Below are positions 1-8,605 of a stretch of DNA of 64,000 nucleotides, one piece after another. This DNA is from Owenweeksia sp965214115 (lineage in GTDB: Bacteria; Bacteroidota; Bacteroidia; Flavobacteriales; Schleiferiaceae). The DNA is taken from the NCBI GenBank assembly GCA_965214115.1, contig CBDCAU010000009.1, forward strand, positions 124,001 through 188,000. The letters run 5' to 3'. A program made the translations under genes and the position numbers. Numbering within the stretch: the first letter of the stretch is position 1; every line of letters starts with the position of its first letter. The notes below the pieces were generated by a model. The model saw nothing but the letters and a program-made list of their open reading frames with translations. It had not been told where the DNA came from and ran no database searches.

Positions 1-1479
1 CCCCGCGATGAGATTCGCACGGTGCCACGCCTCAAACTGTTCCTTGGGAAGAAAACTCCGCAGCTCGCCAAACGCACTGGCTTTCAGTTTTTTAACAATG
101 TCCATCGACACTTCGCCACGGAAATAAAAAGTAGGAATATTGTCATAAATGGCGCGCAGTGCGGGGAAATCATCTTCAGCCGTGAAAGCGCTGTCTTGAT
201 AAAAAGGGTCGCGGTAAAACAGCACCCCGTTTTTCTGAACCCGCCAACCCGCGCGCAAATGGTAGCTGGTGTTGGCGCTTATCAAACCTTGCAATCCGCC
301 AAACACGTCGAACTCCCGTGTTGGTTTCAAAATTTCCGCCGGCTGCAAATACGGATTTTCCAAAGTCAGATTGCGGTAGGAATTATGGCGCAATTGCCCG
401 TTCATCCCCGCGTAGCCCGCGATGACTTCATCCACAAAATTGTATTTCAACAAAACCTCTGGAAAAAAGTACAATCCAAACTGATTTTCCCGAAAGTCAG
501 ATTTGTAGTTATTCGCATATAAATTGATGCCCAAATCAAACAAAAAGCTACCAATTTTCCGCTGCACTTTGGGACGAAATTGTAAAGTAAAATTGCTTTG
601 TTCGCCGTCCCAATTCGTGTCATTCACCACATTGTCAAATTGGGTATTGAAATACTGCACGTTCACACCCAAATCCAACTCCTCGCCCTTTGCCGGAATT
701 TGCCATTGCGAACGCAGATTCAGGTAATTTTCATTGGCATCAAATCGGTCGGAAAAATTGTAAAAACGCAAACCCGCCTCGTCCAGCCAGCCCAAGTCTT
801 TCTGGTTTTTCCCGATGATGCGCGTGTCAAAATCATACTGGCGAAACCAGTTGTATTTCGGGTCGGGTGGCGGTTCCGTGATTGCAGGCTGAAAACCACT
901 TCTATCAATATTGTCAATTCCATAATAACTGTACTTATCCCACCGCCCAAAAAACTGCGTTTCCCATTTCAGCTTCCGATAAAACCGATTGTAATACGCG
1001 CCCAACTCATTGTTGCTCAGTTGGTTGTTTTCAAAAATCCTTTCGCGCACCCCCGTTTTGGTTGAAAAATGTTTGCCCCAAAACCCATAGCCGTATTCCG
1101 AAGAGCGGCCGCCGTTCCAGTACAATTCCGCAATCGGCGTGGTGTAAATCCCGAAGCCGAGTTTCACCATCCCGTTCTGCAATTCGTCCACCGGCACCTT
1201 CGCAATCCGCGCCGGACTGAGCGGCTCCGGCTCACTTTTCACCGCAATCGGCTGGCTCGAAATCCGGTAATTGACCGGCAGTTTTTCGGTCGTCGTATCC
1301 TCAAATTCCGGCGTCTCCGAAAACTTCACCGCCTCGCCCGCTTGCGCCTTGTATTTTTCGGTCACATTCAGTTCAAATTGACCGAGGTTTCCGCCTTCGT
1401 TTCCCGTGGGTTGGGCTACTATTTTTAGTGATAAAAATAGGAGTGGAAAAAGGGGAATTATTTTTTGAAATAATTTCAT
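1..1479 (-). CDS. outer-membrane beta-barrel protein, TonB-receptor-like (3' end outside window)
   Basis: The minus strand reads open from an ATG at 1479 through 493 codons to the window edge, so the C-terminus is missing. The N-terminus (MKLFQKIIPLFPLLFLSLKI..) is a signal peptide ending near VAQ. After a ~90-residue linker the protein has the alternating aromatic/polar pattern of outer-membrane strands, e.g. YGYGFWGKHF, LKWETQFFGRWDKYSYYG and LDLGVNVQYFNTQFDN. No N-terminal plug domain is visible, so this is a barrel resembling TonB-dependent receptors rather than a demonstrated transporter. It lies downstream of the 1039-aa TPR gene on the same strand; TPR protein plus barrel near ftsE is an arrangement known in Bacteroidota (family knowledge). 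The 560-bp spacer is filled with hairpins, so co-transcription is uncertain. Substrate unknown. Confidence 0.7.
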   Translation of the reverse strand, partial: MKLFQKIIPLFPLLFLSLKIVAQPTGNEGGNLGQFELNVTEKYKAQAGEAVKFSETPEFEDTTTEKLPVNYRISSQPIAVKSEPEPLSPARIAKVPVDELQNGMVKLGFGIYTTPIAELYWNGGRSSEYGYGFWGKHFSTKTGVRERIFENNQLSNNELGAYYNRFYRKLKWETQFFGRWDKYSYYGIDNIDRSGFQPAITEPPPDPKYNWFRQYDFDTRIIGKNQKDLGWLDEAGLRFYNFSDRFDANENYLNLRSQWQIPAKGEELDLGVNVQYFNTQFDNVVNDTNWDGEQSNFTLQFRPKVQRKIGSFLFDLGINLYANNYKSDFRENQFGLYFFPEVLLKYNFVDEVIAGYAGMNGQLRHNSYRNLTLENPYLQPAEILKPTREFDVFGGLQGLISANTSYHLRAGWRVQKNGVLFYRDPFYQDSAFTAEDDFPALRAIYDNIPTFYFRGEVSMDIVKKLKASAFGELRSFLPKEQFEAWHRANLIAG

Positions 1480-1552
1480 ATCAAATATTTTAGATAAAAT
1501 GTAACATCAGTTTTTTAAAATCCTATAGAAAACTTTGTCATAGCTTTTACAG

Positions 1553-1761
1553 GTGTCGCCCCGCTGGGGCTTCAAAAACTTCTTCTCTTATTTCTTCAAT
1601 CACCGCCCTTACGGACGGTGCTACAATCATTTCGCCTCTACGAGGCTTTTTCGTCTTGCAAATTTCATAGCCCCAGCGGGGCGGAATGTCTGTTGCGCCA
1701 CCTGTTAGGGCGGCGTTTTCCAATGGCTCGCCGCTTCTAAAAAGCCCCAGCGGGGCGACAC
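1553..1761. repeat. palindromic repeat element with 20-bp terminal inverted repeats
   Basis: The ends gtgtcgccccgctggggctt (1553-1572) and its exact reverse complement (1742-1761) enclose about 170 bp of further small palindromes, including a second copy of the agccccagcggggc core at 1669-1682. A 72-codon open frame crosses the element, but its sequence is just translated repeat. Similar designs occur at 9368-9435 and inside the element at 34718-34922. No gene is seen here. Confidence 0.75.
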
Positions 1762-1800
1762 GCATTTCTATTTCAAAAATTTCAGCACCTCCCCCTGTTT

Positions 1801-1990
1801 TCTAAAATTTTCTTAAAAATTTTAGAAATCTGTCCCCCTCTAAAGGGGGACAATCGCCCGTCCAACCAACTCGGAAAAACTCCGGCTACACGGCACGGTC
1901 GAAGAAGGCATCGACCCTGGCCCCCTCCTTGGAGGGGGTGCCGAGGCCCCGATAGCAATCGGGGGAGGCGGGCCTGCCTGCCGGCAAAGG
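1801..1990. repeat. cluster of hairpin-forming palindromes between the TPR and barrel genes
   Basis: Consecutive palindromes are visible: TCTAAAATTTT against AAATTTTAGA (1801-1826), tgtccccctc/gagggggaca-type (1831-1852), ccccctccttggaggggg (1921-1938), ccccgatagcaatcgggg (1947-1964) and a cctgcctgccggcaaaggcagg-type stem to about 1990. They lie just after the stop codon of the TPR gene on the minus strand and could act as terminator or mRNA-stabilising hairpins. No coding region was found between 1480 and 2039. Confidence 0.6.
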
Positions 1991-2001
1991 CAGGGGAGGA
2001 A

Positions 2002-2022
2002 AAATCGTAAATCGTAAATCGA
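2002..2022. repeat. heptanucleotide tandem repeat (aaatcgt x3)
   Basis: Two copies of aaatcgt and one aaatcga are in register at 2002-2022, ending 17 bp from the TPR stop codon. It is one of several 7-bp arrays at gene borders in this window. Confidence 0.7.
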
Positions 2023-2039
2023 ATCAATCCAAAATCCTC

Positions 2040-5000
2040 TCACTTATCAATAATAATAATCCCATCCCCCTGATTCAACAACACCGAATCCCCAGCCTCC
2101 CCGCTGTTCAACCGCTGTTTCAGCTTCTCCGCTTCCTGCCGGTTTTGCTCTTCGGCAATGTCAGCTTTCATTTTTTCCGCTTCACCCACAATCTCTTGTG
2201 AATACCCACTCTTTATCACAAAATCCAAAGTATAATTTGCCTGAAAAATATCGTCCTGTTTCCAGTAATTTTTCGCCAACAAAATCAAGCCGCGCAACTT
2301 CCACTCTTTATAGTCCGGCATTTCGCGGATGAGGGAATTCAACACCTCGCTGGATTTCTCGTAATTCTTTTGTTGATAGCGCACTAACGCGAGATTGTAC
2401 CACGCCTCGGCTTTCATTTCACCGCCACTTTTCTCTTTCAATTCTTGTAGTAAATCGGCGGATTCCTCCCAGCGGCCTTCCTCCAAAAGCGCCAACGACT
2501 TCACCCGTCGCGCCTCATTTTTGATGCCGCTTTCCACACCGCTTTGCAGCAAAATTTTGTCGGCGTATTTCGTCGCTTTTTGATAATCGCCCAGCGCAAA
2601 AGCCGCGCGCATCAAGCCCGACTGCGCGTTGGTCACGGCGGTTTTGCTTTGCGCGGAAGTCTCCAAACGCTCGTATAATTTCTGCGCCTCCACGTAATTT
2701 TCTTGGTCAAAAGCGGCGGCCGCTAAATACGTCAGCGCTTCATTTGTGTATTCATTTCTTTGAAAATCAAGGATTTGGCGATAGGATTTTTCCGCCAAGG
2801 AAGGTCGGCTGAGCCGCTTCGCACAATCCGCCAAATAATAATGGGCGCGCAAGGCGAAAAACCCTTTCGGAAAACGGTCGAGGTAATTTTGCAAAGCCGG
2901 CACCGCGCTGTTGCAATCGCCGCCGGAATACTGGTCGAAGGCCGCGCTGAAAGCCGTCGAATCCAATTCCGACTTTCTAACATCCACAAAATCAACGGTT
3001 TCAATCCAATCCAAATAATCGTTGATGCGGTTCGTCCTCGCGTACACCAGCCGCGCCAAACTCACCGCTTCCAGCGCCTCCTCGGTGTTGGGATAATCGC
3101 CGACCACTTTCTTATAAGCAGAGAGTGCCTCATCGCTCCGGTCGGTATTCGCGAAAGCTAAACCCTTCTGCAACTGCGCTTTAGCGGCCAAAGTAGAATT
3201 GGGATAGTCCCGCAAAAAATCCGAAAAACCGCTCAGCGCGCGCTGGTAATTTTCCAGTTGCAGTTGTGTGGCCGCGATTTCAAACTGCGCCCGCTCGGCA
3301 TACACCGACTGCGGAAAACGCTGCAACAAATCCTGCAAACCGCTGATTTTTTGCTCATTTTTATTGGACAAACCTTCTGATTCGGCCTTTTTATACAAAG
3401 CGTAATCCGCCTCGGAAGTATTGACTTCCAACGCTTTATCATAAAATTCGGCGGCCACCAAATTGCCGCCCGTCAGTAAATAACTGTCGGCGGTGCGCAG
3501 GTAGGCATCCGGCAAGCGCGGGTCGCTGGGCGCGGCGTTGCGGGCAAAATCCCGAAAAAACTGCGCGGCCTTCTGAAAGTCGAATTGCTTATAATAGGCG
3601 TAGCCCGTTTGGTAGCGTGAGCGGTTGTACTCCCGCAGGTTAAAAGTGGCAGGCCGCCCGCGAAACGATTCCCATTCTTCCAACGCCTTTTTATAGTTTT
3701 CCAATTGGTAATGCGTTTCGCCCAGCCAATAATGCGTGAGGCTGGTAACTTGCTGGTCAAGAGGATATTGCAACGATTCTTCCCATTTATCCAAAGCGGC
3801 TTGATACTTTTTGGCAGTAAAAAGTTCGCTCGCTTTTGCGAAGGCAATTTTTTGATACGCCGCCTTCATTCCTTGCGATTCCATCCCCGTGCGCTCGATG
3901 GCGTCCAGCGCTTTTTCGTAATCTTTGGACGTGATATATAAGTTCGCCAAATACTGATTCACCTCCTTCCGACGCGGCGAATCGGGAAATTCATCCAAAA
4001 AATCGTTGAGCGTGGCAATCGGGTCTTGGTAGGGGTCGGAAAGTTCGTAAGCCAGTTTCGCATAATTGAAAAAAGCGTCCTCGCGGATGGTCGGACTGGC
4101 CTCAATTTCGGAAGCCGCTTTGAAAGCTGTCCGTGCTTTTTCTTTTTCACCAATTTTTAGATACAAATCACCCAAATGATAATAGGCGTTTTGTTGCAAA
4201 GATTCATCACCTTTTCCGGTGATTTTGTTAAACGAATTTATCGCATCGTATTGTAAGCCCATTTGATACTGCGAATAGCCCAATTCAAAGTGGTCGCGCT
4301 GCCGCATCCGGCCGCCTTGTCCTTTGTAAATTTCCAAATATTTTAAAGCACTTTTATAATCTTTTCTATCATAAAAAGCATCGCCCATCAGTTTGGCGAT
4401 TTCGGCTTTTTTGCTGGGTACGGCATTTTCGATGAGATTTTCGCCCACTTTCAGAAGTTGCTCATAATCATCTAATTCATAATAAATATGCGCCAAATAA
4501 TAGGGAACGAGCGGCCCAAAACTTTCATCGTCTTGCAGAGGCAAAAAGTTGGTAAGCGCTTCTGCGTAATTGGAATCCGCGTAAAGCAAGTGCGCATAAT
4601 AATATTTGGCGGAATGCGCATATTTGGAATCCTCTTCTTTTAATTTAAAAAAGAGCAATTTGGCGCTTTCATTTTCACCCAAACTTAATTGCGAATAGGC
4701 TTTTTTAAAATACCACTCGTTTTGTTGCTCTTTTGTCAAACGCAGCCTATCCGTTTTTTCATAGAATTCCGCAGCGGTTCTGTAGCGTTTCAAACTAAAT
4801 TTATGATTGGCAAACGCAAAGAAAAGCCGGTTGGCCAGCGGACTGAGTTCGTAGGTTTTGGCAAAATCTTCCACGCGCATTTCCGCATCGCCGTTGTACA
4901 GTTCCATCGCGGCGAGCGCGGCATAAAAAGCGGCGGAAGCTCGGGTTTCACGGTCGTTTTCAAAATCATTAGCGGCCACTTCGTCCAGCAAGCGCTGCGC

Positions 5001-5159
5001 ATTTCCGAATTGGCCTTTCCGAAAAAGCGCCCGCCCTTGGTCATATTTGGCCAAACCGTCGCGCGGCTGCATCGTGGATTGCGCCCCAATATTCCCTGAA
5101 AGGGAAAACAACAAACTGAAAATGAGTGATTTACAAAATACCCGCACCGTACTTTTCAA
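2040..5159 (-). CDS. large exported tetratricopeptide repeat protein (1039 aa)
   Basis: The N-terminus (VRVFCKSLIFSLLFSLSG..GAQ) is a signal peptide. Nearly the whole remainder is TPR-like helical hairpins with recurring A..Y..G......A...Y and YYLA..Y.L..Y..AL patterns, for example residues ~150-350. The C-terminus is a charged helix ending GIIIIDK. TPR solenoids are protein-protein scaffolds; the periplasmic or outer-membrane-associated location is inferred from the signal peptide. The longest start is TTG at 5159; a GTG at 5147 gives a cleaner signal peptide and is equally likely. A TACTTTTA box at 5177-5184 precedes both. The gene is divergent from ftsE and upstream of the barrel gene. TPR-ftsE proximity is common in Bacteroidota, so a cell-envelope role is plausible, but no function is shown. 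Confidence 0.85.
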   Translation of the reverse strand: MKSTVRVFCKSLIFSLLFSLSGNIGAQSTMQPRDGLAKYDQGRALFRKGQFGNAQRLLDEVAANDFENDRETRASAAFYAALAAMELYNGDAEMRVEDFAKTYELSPLANRLFFAFANHKFSLKRYRTAAEFYEKTDRLRLTKEQQNEWYFKKAYSQLSLGENESAKLLFFKLKEEDSKYAHSAKYYYAHLLYADSNYAEALTNFLPLQDDESFGPLVPYYLAHIYYELDDYEQLLKVGENLIENAVPSKKAEIAKLMGDAFYDRKDYKSALKYLEIYKGQGGRMRQRDHFELGYSQYQMGLQYDAINSFNKITGKGDESLQQNAYYHLGDLYLKIGEKEKARTAFKAASEIEASPTIREDAFFNYAKLAYELSDPYQDPIATLNDFLDEFPDSPRRKEVNQYLANLYITSKDYEKALDAIERTGMESQGMKAAYQKIAFAKASELFTAKKYQAALDKWEESLQYPLDQQVTSLTHYWLGETHYQLENYKKALEEWESFRGRPATFNLREYNRSRYQTGYAYYKQFDFQKAAQFFRDFARNAAPSDPRLPDAYLRTADSYLLTGGNLVAAEFYDKALEVNTSEADYALYKKAESEGLSNKNEQKISGLQDLLQRFPQSVYAERAQFEIAATQLQLENYQRALSGFSDFLRDYPNSTLAAKAQLQKGLAFANTDRSDEALSAYKKVVGDYPNTEEALEAVSLARLVYARTNRINDYLDWIETVDFVDVRKSELDSTAFSAAFDQYSGGDCNSAVPALQNYLDRFPKGFFALRAHYYLADCAKRLSRPSLAEKSYRQILDFQRNEYTNEALTYLAAAAFDQENYVEAQKLYERLETSAQSKTAVTNAQSGLMRAAFALGDYQKATKYADKILLQSGVESGIKNEARRVKSLALLEEGRWEESADLLQELKEKSGGEMKAEAWYNLALVRYQQKNYEKSSEVLNSLIREMPDYKEWKLRGLILLAKNYWKQDDIFQANYTLDFVIKSGYSQEIVGEAEKMKADIAEEQNRQEAEKLKQRLNSGEAGDSVLLNQGDGIIIIDK

Positions 5160-5176
5160 AGTAGAATTTTAAAGGA

Positions 5177-5184
5177 TAAAAGTA
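5177..5184 (-). promoter_or_regulatory. candidate -7 promoter element of the TPR gene
   Basis: On the minus strand the box reads TACTTTTA, one base from the Bacteroidota TAnnTTTG consensus, 17 nt before the TTG start and 29 nt before the GTG alternative. No convincing -33 TTG is present. Confidence 0.4.
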
Positions 5185-5260
5185 CAGTTTTGCGAGGGGC
5201 GCGGTGTTTTGAGGATTGAAGATTTTTCAACGGAAAGTGTTGATATATATTGAGTAATAA

Positions 5261-5293
5261 AGACCTTGCAGGTTTTGAAAACCTGCAAGGTCT
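5261..5293. repeat. perfect 16-bp-arm palindrome (AGACCTTGCAGGTTTT family)
   Basis: Arm AGACCTTGCAGGTTTT at 5261-5276 is followed by a single G and the exact reverse complement at 5278-5293. It sits in the divergent ftsE/TPR promoter region. Relatives occur at 54381-54415, 59552-59585, inside rsmE at 59898-59928, and as a degraded copy near 62712-62740. Confidence 0.8.
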
Positions 5294-5310
5294 CCGCGCA
5301 CCAATTGCGT

Positions 5311-5318
5311 TATTTTTG
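5311..5318 (+). promoter_or_regulatory. candidate -7 promoter element of ftsE
   Basis: TATTTTTG matches the Bacteroidota TAnnTTTG box and ends 20 nt before the ftsE ATG. A -33 TTG at the expected distance is not obvious. Confidence 0.4.
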
Positions 5319-5338
5319 CGCCCGCCTTTTTCTTCAAA

Positions 5339-6028
5339 ATGCCCGACAAAAAACCCATCCTCTTCCTCCGCGACGCCAATATTTTTCAGCGCGAACACCT
5401 CGTGCTTTCCAATGTGGATCTGGAAATCCAGTCCGGCCAATTTCTCTATTTGATTGGCGCGACGGGCAGCGGAAAATCATCTTTATTAAAAACATTATAC
5501 GGCGATTTGCCCCTCCAATCCGGCGAGGGCGAATCAATGGGATTTGATCTTAAAAAACTGAAAGACAATCAGATACCCTTTTTGCGCCGGAAAATGGGCA
5601 TTGTTTTTCAAGATTTCCAATTGCTGACCGACCGCAGCGTGAACGAAAATTTGCTGTTCGTTTTAAGAGCCACCGGCTGGAAGGAAAAACGCCAGCGTGA
5701 AATTCGCGCGAAGGAAGTTTTGGAAAAAGTGGGGATGGGCACCAAAGGTTTCAAAATGCCGTACCAGCTCAGCGGCGGCGAGCAGCAGCGGATTGCGATT
5801 GCGCGCGCTTTGTTAAACGATCCCGACCTGATTCTCGCCGACGAACCGACGGGAAATCTCGATCCCGGCACCTCGGAAGAAATTATGATTCTCCTCCGCC
5901 AAATCAGCGACAGCGGCCGCGCCATTTTGATGGCCACTCACGATTATTCGCTGATTTTGAAATTCCCCAGCCCAACCTTAAAGTGCGAAGACGGGAAGGT
6001 ATTTGAGGCAGTGCAAAAAAGTCTTTGA
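5339..6028 (+). CDS. ftsE: FtsE-like cell-division ABC transporter ATPase
   Basis: A 229-aa ABC ATPase with Walker A GATGSGKSS (residues 40-48), Q-loop QDFQ (91-94), signature LSGGEQQR (144-151), Walker B LILADE (164-169) and switch His in ATHD (H201). The combination of short length, single nucleotide-binding domain and 'ADEPTGNLDP' is typical of FtsE, which with FtsX regulates peptidoglycan hydrolases at the septum (family knowledge). No ftsX is adjacent; the next gene is a glycosyltransferase whose start overlaps this stop, so the two are translationally coupled. It could be another LolD/MacB-like ATPase, but neighbourhood and length favour FtsE. Confidence 0.88.
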   Translation: MPDKKPILFLRDANIFQREHLVLSNVDLEIQSGQFLYLIGATGSGKSSLLKTLYGDLPLQSGEGESMGFDLKKLKDNQIPFLRRKMGIVFQDFQLLTDRSVNENLLFVLRATGWKEKRQREIRAKEVLEKVGMGTKGFKMPYQLSGGEQQRIAIARALLNDPDLILADEPTGNLDPGTSEEIMILLRQISDSGRAILMATHDYSLILKFPSPTLKCEDGKVFEAVQKSL

Positions 6029-6951
6029 TTTTCAACAATTTGAAACCTGATTTATCTATATGCATTCCAGTTTTCAATCAAGAAGTTGAGCCGTTGATTT
6101 CTTCTTTATTGGCGCAAATTTCAGCGCTTAATCATTCCATGGAAATTGTGGTTTTGGATGATGGTTCAGATGAAAAGAACAAGATTAAAAACCGCGCTTT
6201 TTTTGAAGATAAAAATATCGTTTATGAAGAGCTGAAAGAAAACGTGGGCCGCTCTAAAATCCGCAATAAACTGGCTGAAAAATCGAATACCGATTTCCTG
6301 CTTTTTTTAGATGATGATTCCGAAATTATCCGTAAAGATTTTCTAAAAAAATATCTTGAAATCCGTAATGAAAAAAAGGTGATTTGTGGCGGCACAAATT
6401 ATCCCAAAAAACTCCCCGACCTCAAATTTTCATTGCATTACAAAACCGGACAAAAACGCGAGGGGAAAAATTTAAGACATCGTCAAAAAAATCCCCATCG
6501 CAGTTTTCACAGCAATAACTTCTTGATTCCCAAAGAAATATGGCGCAGAAATAAATTTGATGACACGCTGCGCACTTACGGCCACGAGGATACTTTGATG
6601 GGTTTTCGTTTGAAAAGGAGCGGGGTGGAAGTCCAGCAAATCGACAATCCCGTTCGTCATTTAGGTTTAGAGGAAAATTCTGAATTTTTACGGAAATCCA
6701 AACTGGCCTTGGATAATCTCAAAATTTTATACGAAAGAGAAGGAAAAGAATTTGCGCATTTTGTAACCCTGCTCAGCGCGTTTGAAAAATCAAAACGATT
6801 GAAAATGACGCGCTTTTTAAGAGAGCGTTTTTTAGCCAAAAAAGAAAAATGGGAAGCGGAATTGACAAAGCCAAATCCGTCTCTTCGACTTTTCGATTGG
6901 TATAAATTAGCCTATTTTTCCAGTATCACTTCTTCTCCAAAACAAAAATAA
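6025..6951 (+). CDS. family 2 glycosyltransferase
   Basis: A 308-aa GT-A fold protein: N-terminal LSICIPVFNQ strand, IVVLDDGSDE, the metal-binding DxD in LLFLDDDSE (residues ~91-99), and the acceptor-side ED in TYGHEDTLMGFRL. The C-terminal ~80 residues are helical and basic. The start must be TTG at 6025, sharing bases with the ftsE stop (TTGA), because the only nearby ATG (6060) is out of frame and any later start would remove the first beta-strand. It probably transfers a nucleotide-sugar onto a cell-surface glycan; donor and acceptor cannot be told. Confidence 0.85.
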   Translation: MIFNNLKPDLSICIPVFNQEVEPLISSLLAQISALNHSMEIVVLDDGSDEKNKIKNRAFFEDKNIVYEELKENVGRSKIRNKLAEKSNTDFLLFLDDDSEIIRKDFLKKYLEIRNEKKVICGGTNYPKKLPDLKFSLHYKTGQKREGKNLRHRQKNPHRSFHSNNFLIPKEIWRRNKFDDTLRTYGHEDTLMGFRLKRSGVEVQQIDNPVRHLGLEENSEFLRKSKLALDNLKILYEREGKEFAHFVTLLSAFEKSKRLKMTRFLRERFLAKKEKWEAELTKPNPSLRLFDWYKLAYFSSITSSPKQK

Positions 6952-7135
6952 GCGCTTACTTTTTGCTGCTTGGTTCATCTAATCGTCGGTACTGCGACAT
7001 TGGTCTTATCTTTGAAAAATAGAAGATGAAAATTTTACAAAGGTGTAAAACTTAACTCTAAACTACTCACAATCAAATAATTGAAATACTGCTTTGCAAA
7101 TATTCCAATTCCAAAATTTGGAAACTCTAAACATT

Positions 7136-8485
7136 ATGGGAAAATTGAAACTCTACTCCGCCATACTTTCTGTGGCCGTCTTGGCGGCTTGCCAAAAAGA
7201 CCCCGACACTTCCGTATCACAAAACCCGCTGAATAAAGAGCTGCGGACGAGCCTCGAAAAAGCTTCCCCGAACGGGGATTTGAATTACTTCCAACTGCCG
7301 GAAAGCACCGATTTCAGCAACATCCCCCAAGACCCGAAAAATCCCATCACCAAAGAAAAAGTGGCGCTGGGCAAAATGCTGTTTCACGAGACACATATGG
7401 GACTGAAACCCAAGGTGCCCAGCGGGATGCACAGTTATTCGTGCGCCAGTTGCCACCACGCGGGGGCCGGTTTTAAAAGTGGGATGGCACAGGGCTTGGG
7501 CGATGGCGGCAGCGGCTTCGGCAACTTGGGCGAAACCCGAGCGGCGGCTTCGGAGTACAATGAAAAAGACATTGACTTTCAACCGATTGCGTCACCCACG
7601 GTTTTGAATTCTGCCTATCAAACCGTGATGCTGTGGAATGGCCAGTTTGGCGCCACCGGCAAAAACGCCGGCACTGAAAGCCAATGGACGGCCGGCACCC
7701 CAAAAGCCGTGAACCACCAAGGTTTTGAAGGCGTGGAAACGCAAGCGCTGGCAGGTTTGGACGTCCACCGCCTCGTAGTGGATTCAACCCTTTTGACGGA
7801 GGCGAATTACCAAAGTTATTTTGACGCGGCCTATCCGAATGTGCCTCGCAATGAGCGCGTTACCAAAGAAAATGCCGCCTTGGCCATCGCGGCCTACGAG
7901 CGCACGGTTTTGGCCAACGAAGCCCCTTTCCAAAAATGGCTGGCCGGCCACGAAACCGCGATGAACGATAGCGAAAAACGCGGCGCACTCCTCTTTTTCG
8001 GAAAAGCGCAATGCAACAATTGCCACAGCGGGCCGGCGCTGAATTCGATGGAATTTTTCGCGCTGGGGATGGATGATTTGGACGGAAAGCCCGATATGCT
8101 GGGCAGCGTGGATATGGCTACGCGCAAGGGCAGGGGCGGGTTCACAGGAAATCCGGCCGACGATTTCAAATTCAAAGTGCCGCAATTGTACGGATTGAAA
8201 CACGCCGCATTTTACGGCCACGGCTCCAGTTTCCGTTCTATAAAAGAGTTGGTGCAGTATAAAAACAAGGCCGTGGCGGAAAACTCCCGCGTCCCCGAAT
8301 CGCAATTGGCGGCAAACTTTCGCCCGTTGCATCTCACTGAAAATGAGGTAAATAATTTGGTGGCCTTTTTGGAAAACGCCTTGAACGACGACCAACTGGC
8401 GCGCTACGAACCGACCTCCACCCCTTCCGGATACTGCTTTCCCAACAACGATGCGCAAAGCAAAGCCGACCGTGGCTGCGATTGA
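7136..8485 (+). CDS. di-heme cytochrome c peroxidase, lipoprotein
   Basis: A 449-aa protein with a lipoprotein signal (MGKLKLYSAILSVAVLAAC; lipobox LAAC). Two c-type heme motifs are present: CASCH in the N-terminal domain and CNNCH in the C-terminal domain, the arrangement of the bacterial CcpA/MauG family, which reduces H2O2 or performs related periplasmic oxidations with electrons from cytochrome c. The FKVPQLYGLKH..FYGHGS segment is the conserved C-terminal heme region. I chose the ATG at 7136; the in-frame TTG at 7094 would put 14 residues ahead of the signal peptide. A terminator follows at 8514. MauG-type versus CcpA-type activity cannot be decided. Confidence 0.9.
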   Translation: MGKLKLYSAILSVAVLAACQKDPDTSVSQNPLNKELRTSLEKASPNGDLNYFQLPESTDFSNIPQDPKNPITKEKVALGKMLFHETHMGLKPKVPSGMHSYSCASCHHAGAGFKSGMAQGLGDGGSGFGNLGETRAAASEYNEKDIDFQPIASPTVLNSAYQTVMLWNGQFGATGKNAGTESQWTAGTPKAVNHQGFEGVETQALAGLDVHRLVVDSTLLTEANYQSYFDAAYPNVPRNERVTKENAALAIAAYERTVLANEAPFQKWLAGHETAMNDSEKRGALLFFGKAQCNNCHSGPALNSMEFFALGMDDLDGKPDMLGSVDMATRKGRGGFTGNPADDFKFKVPQLYGLKHAAFYGHGSSFRSIKELVQYKNKAVAENSRVPESQLAANFRPLHLTENEVNNLVAFLENALNDDQLARYEPTSTPSGYCFPNNDAQSKADRGCD

Positions 8486-8513
8486 GTACCGCTTTATATG
8501 ATATTTAAAAAAG

Positions 8514-8542
8514 CCGTCTTAGAAATAAGGCGGTTTTTTTTT
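8514..8542 (+). terminator. rho-independent terminator of the cytochrome c peroxidase gene
   Basis: CCGTCTTA and TAAGGCGG pair (one G-T wobble) around a 4-nt loop and are followed by a run of nine T. Confidence 0.8.
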
Positions 8543-8584
8543 GAACTACCGCTGAACTTTCCGCATCGGCTTTGAATTATCCAA

Positions 8585-8605
8585 AATCACGAATCACGAA
8601 TCACG
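8585..8605. repeat. heptanucleotide tandem repeat (aatcacg x3) touching a start codon
   Basis: Three perfect aatcacg units occupy 8585-8605, immediately followed by the ATG at 8606. The array therefore fills the position of a ribosome binding site. Confidence 0.8.

Noticed and set aside
1547..1765. 72-codon reading frame on the minus strand
   Set aside because: It coincides with the palindromic repeat element; its protein is translated repeat sequence.
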